Source: Anabaena sphaerica FACHB-251 (GTDB taxonomy: Bacteria > Cyanobacteriota > Cyanobacteriia > Cyanobacteriales > Nostocaceae). From it: a stretch of DNA of 64,000 nucleotides. The position numbers and the translations under genes are program-made. The DNA is taken from NCBI RefSeq assembly GCF_014696825.1, contig NZ_JACJQU010000002.1, forward strand, positions 186,001 through 250,000. Direction: 5' to 3'. Positions 63,723-64,000 of the stretch are shown piece by piece; within the stretch, counting starts at the first letter, position 1, and each line of letters opens with the position of its first letter. The notes under the pieces were generated by a model. It was given only the letters and a program-made list of their open reading frames with translations, had not been told where the DNA came from and made no database searches.

Positions 63723-64000
63723 TCACCAAAGACTAAGTTGATTAGGAGGATGGTTAAGATTATTCCAAGGTAGAGGAGGAACTTCTAAACCACTTTGTTC
63801 TAATAAATTTTGGAAATGACGAGCATTATTAGGAGACATATCTTCTGTGGGACAATGCACAAAGAAATAAATTTTAATTCCAGCTTGTAACCACTGTTGA
63901 ATCTGCGTTACCCATTCTGCCATAAACGGCTGATTTACTGATAACTGCGGATGAGAAATAAAGCGAATTAAAGTAAAAGGTGCTGTCACACTGAACTGAA
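63723..64000 (-). CDS. DUF72 family protein, C-terminal part (cut by window end)
   Basis: The frame is open through the right edge of the window, so only the C-terminal 92 or so residues are seen. A GTG at 63989 is an internal Val, not a start. The sequence RFISHPQLSVNQPFMAEWV, KIYFFVHCPTEDMSPNNARHFQNLL and the Pro-rich end match the C-terminus of the DUF72 TIM-barrel family, whose function is unassigned. Confidence 0.85.
   Translation of the reverse strand, partial: QFSVTAPFTLIRFISHPQLSVNQPFMAEWVTQIQQWLQAGIKIYFFVHCPTEDMSPNNARHFQNLLEQSGLEVPPLPWNNLNHPPNQLSLW

Overview
The window looks like the chromosome of a filamentous, probably heterocyst-forming cyanobacterium (Nostocales, Anabaena/Nostoc/Dolichospermum-like). 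The evidence is a low-GC background with many copies of the HIP1 octamer gcgatcgc, abundant 7-bp short tandem repeats (STRRs such as gggaata, gggaaca, ctcctga) between genes, and cyanobacterial families throughout: DUF928, DUF3352, DUF3598, Uma2, a CHAT-TPR protein, an RRM-only RNA-binding protein, pentapeptide-repeat proteins and an Npun_F5749-type PPOX flavoprotein. The species cannot be fixed from sequence alone.

1-10 kb is a surface/secretion region: a DUF928 protein, a decayed CHASE2-adenylate cyclase in three pieces, a 1796-residue two-partner-secretion exoprotein with a Ser/Tyr-rich repeat array, and a secreted TPR-CHAT protease-like protein. 10-14 kb holds a phosphoribulokinase-like paralog, an O-methyltransferase, an IS4-type transposase remnant bracketed by STRRs, tatC and a MITE-like hairpin. 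14-22 kb holds a macro-domain protein followed by an overlapping pair of P-loop NTPases, the second a 1701-residue nSTAND-WD40 protein with 14 WD repeats; this resembles a conflict/signalling module. An unlisted 49-codon small ORF lies just after it on the other strand. 22-32 kb is mostly housekeeping: lytic transglycosylase, UbiH-type hydroxylase, tRNA-Arg(CCG), M23 peptidase, cold-shock/DUF1294 protein and trmFO. 31.7-34.5 kb is an accessory island with a DUF433/DUF5615 toxin-antitoxin pair, a DUF4365 protein and an orphan antitoxin-like protein.

34.6-44.6 kb carries an Fe-alcohol dehydrogenase, an SDR and alpha/beta-hydrolase pair, a J-domain/pentapeptide fusion, a GAF histidine kinase, a B12-binding radical SAM protein, a CPXCG protein, an SRPBCC protein and a Uma2 protein. 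44.6-46.8 kb is an AbiL-like pair (RloA-type ATPase plus RloB-like TOPRIM protein). 46.8-53.5 kb carries hrcA, a rhodanese, a DUF3352 protein, cysE and a PPOX flavoprotein.

The most unusual locus is 53.5-58.3 kb. The gene for an adenosylcobalamin-dependent (class II) ribonucleotide reductase is interrupted by a 247-nt candidate group I intron right after its active-site NPCG motif. A 323-residue LAGLIDADG intein then follows 24 nt later, with its +1 residue being another active-site cysteine. Upstream, a toxin/immunity-like gene pair sits between two copies of the reductase leader and 5' end. The leader copies are 53/55 identical and both fold as a long hairpin, while the upstream copy of the coding part has lost its start codon and decayed. 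The window ends with a DUF3598 protein, an RRM protein with a strong terminator, a second pentapeptide protein, a carotenoid-desaturase-like flavoprotein and a DUF72 gene cut by the window edge.
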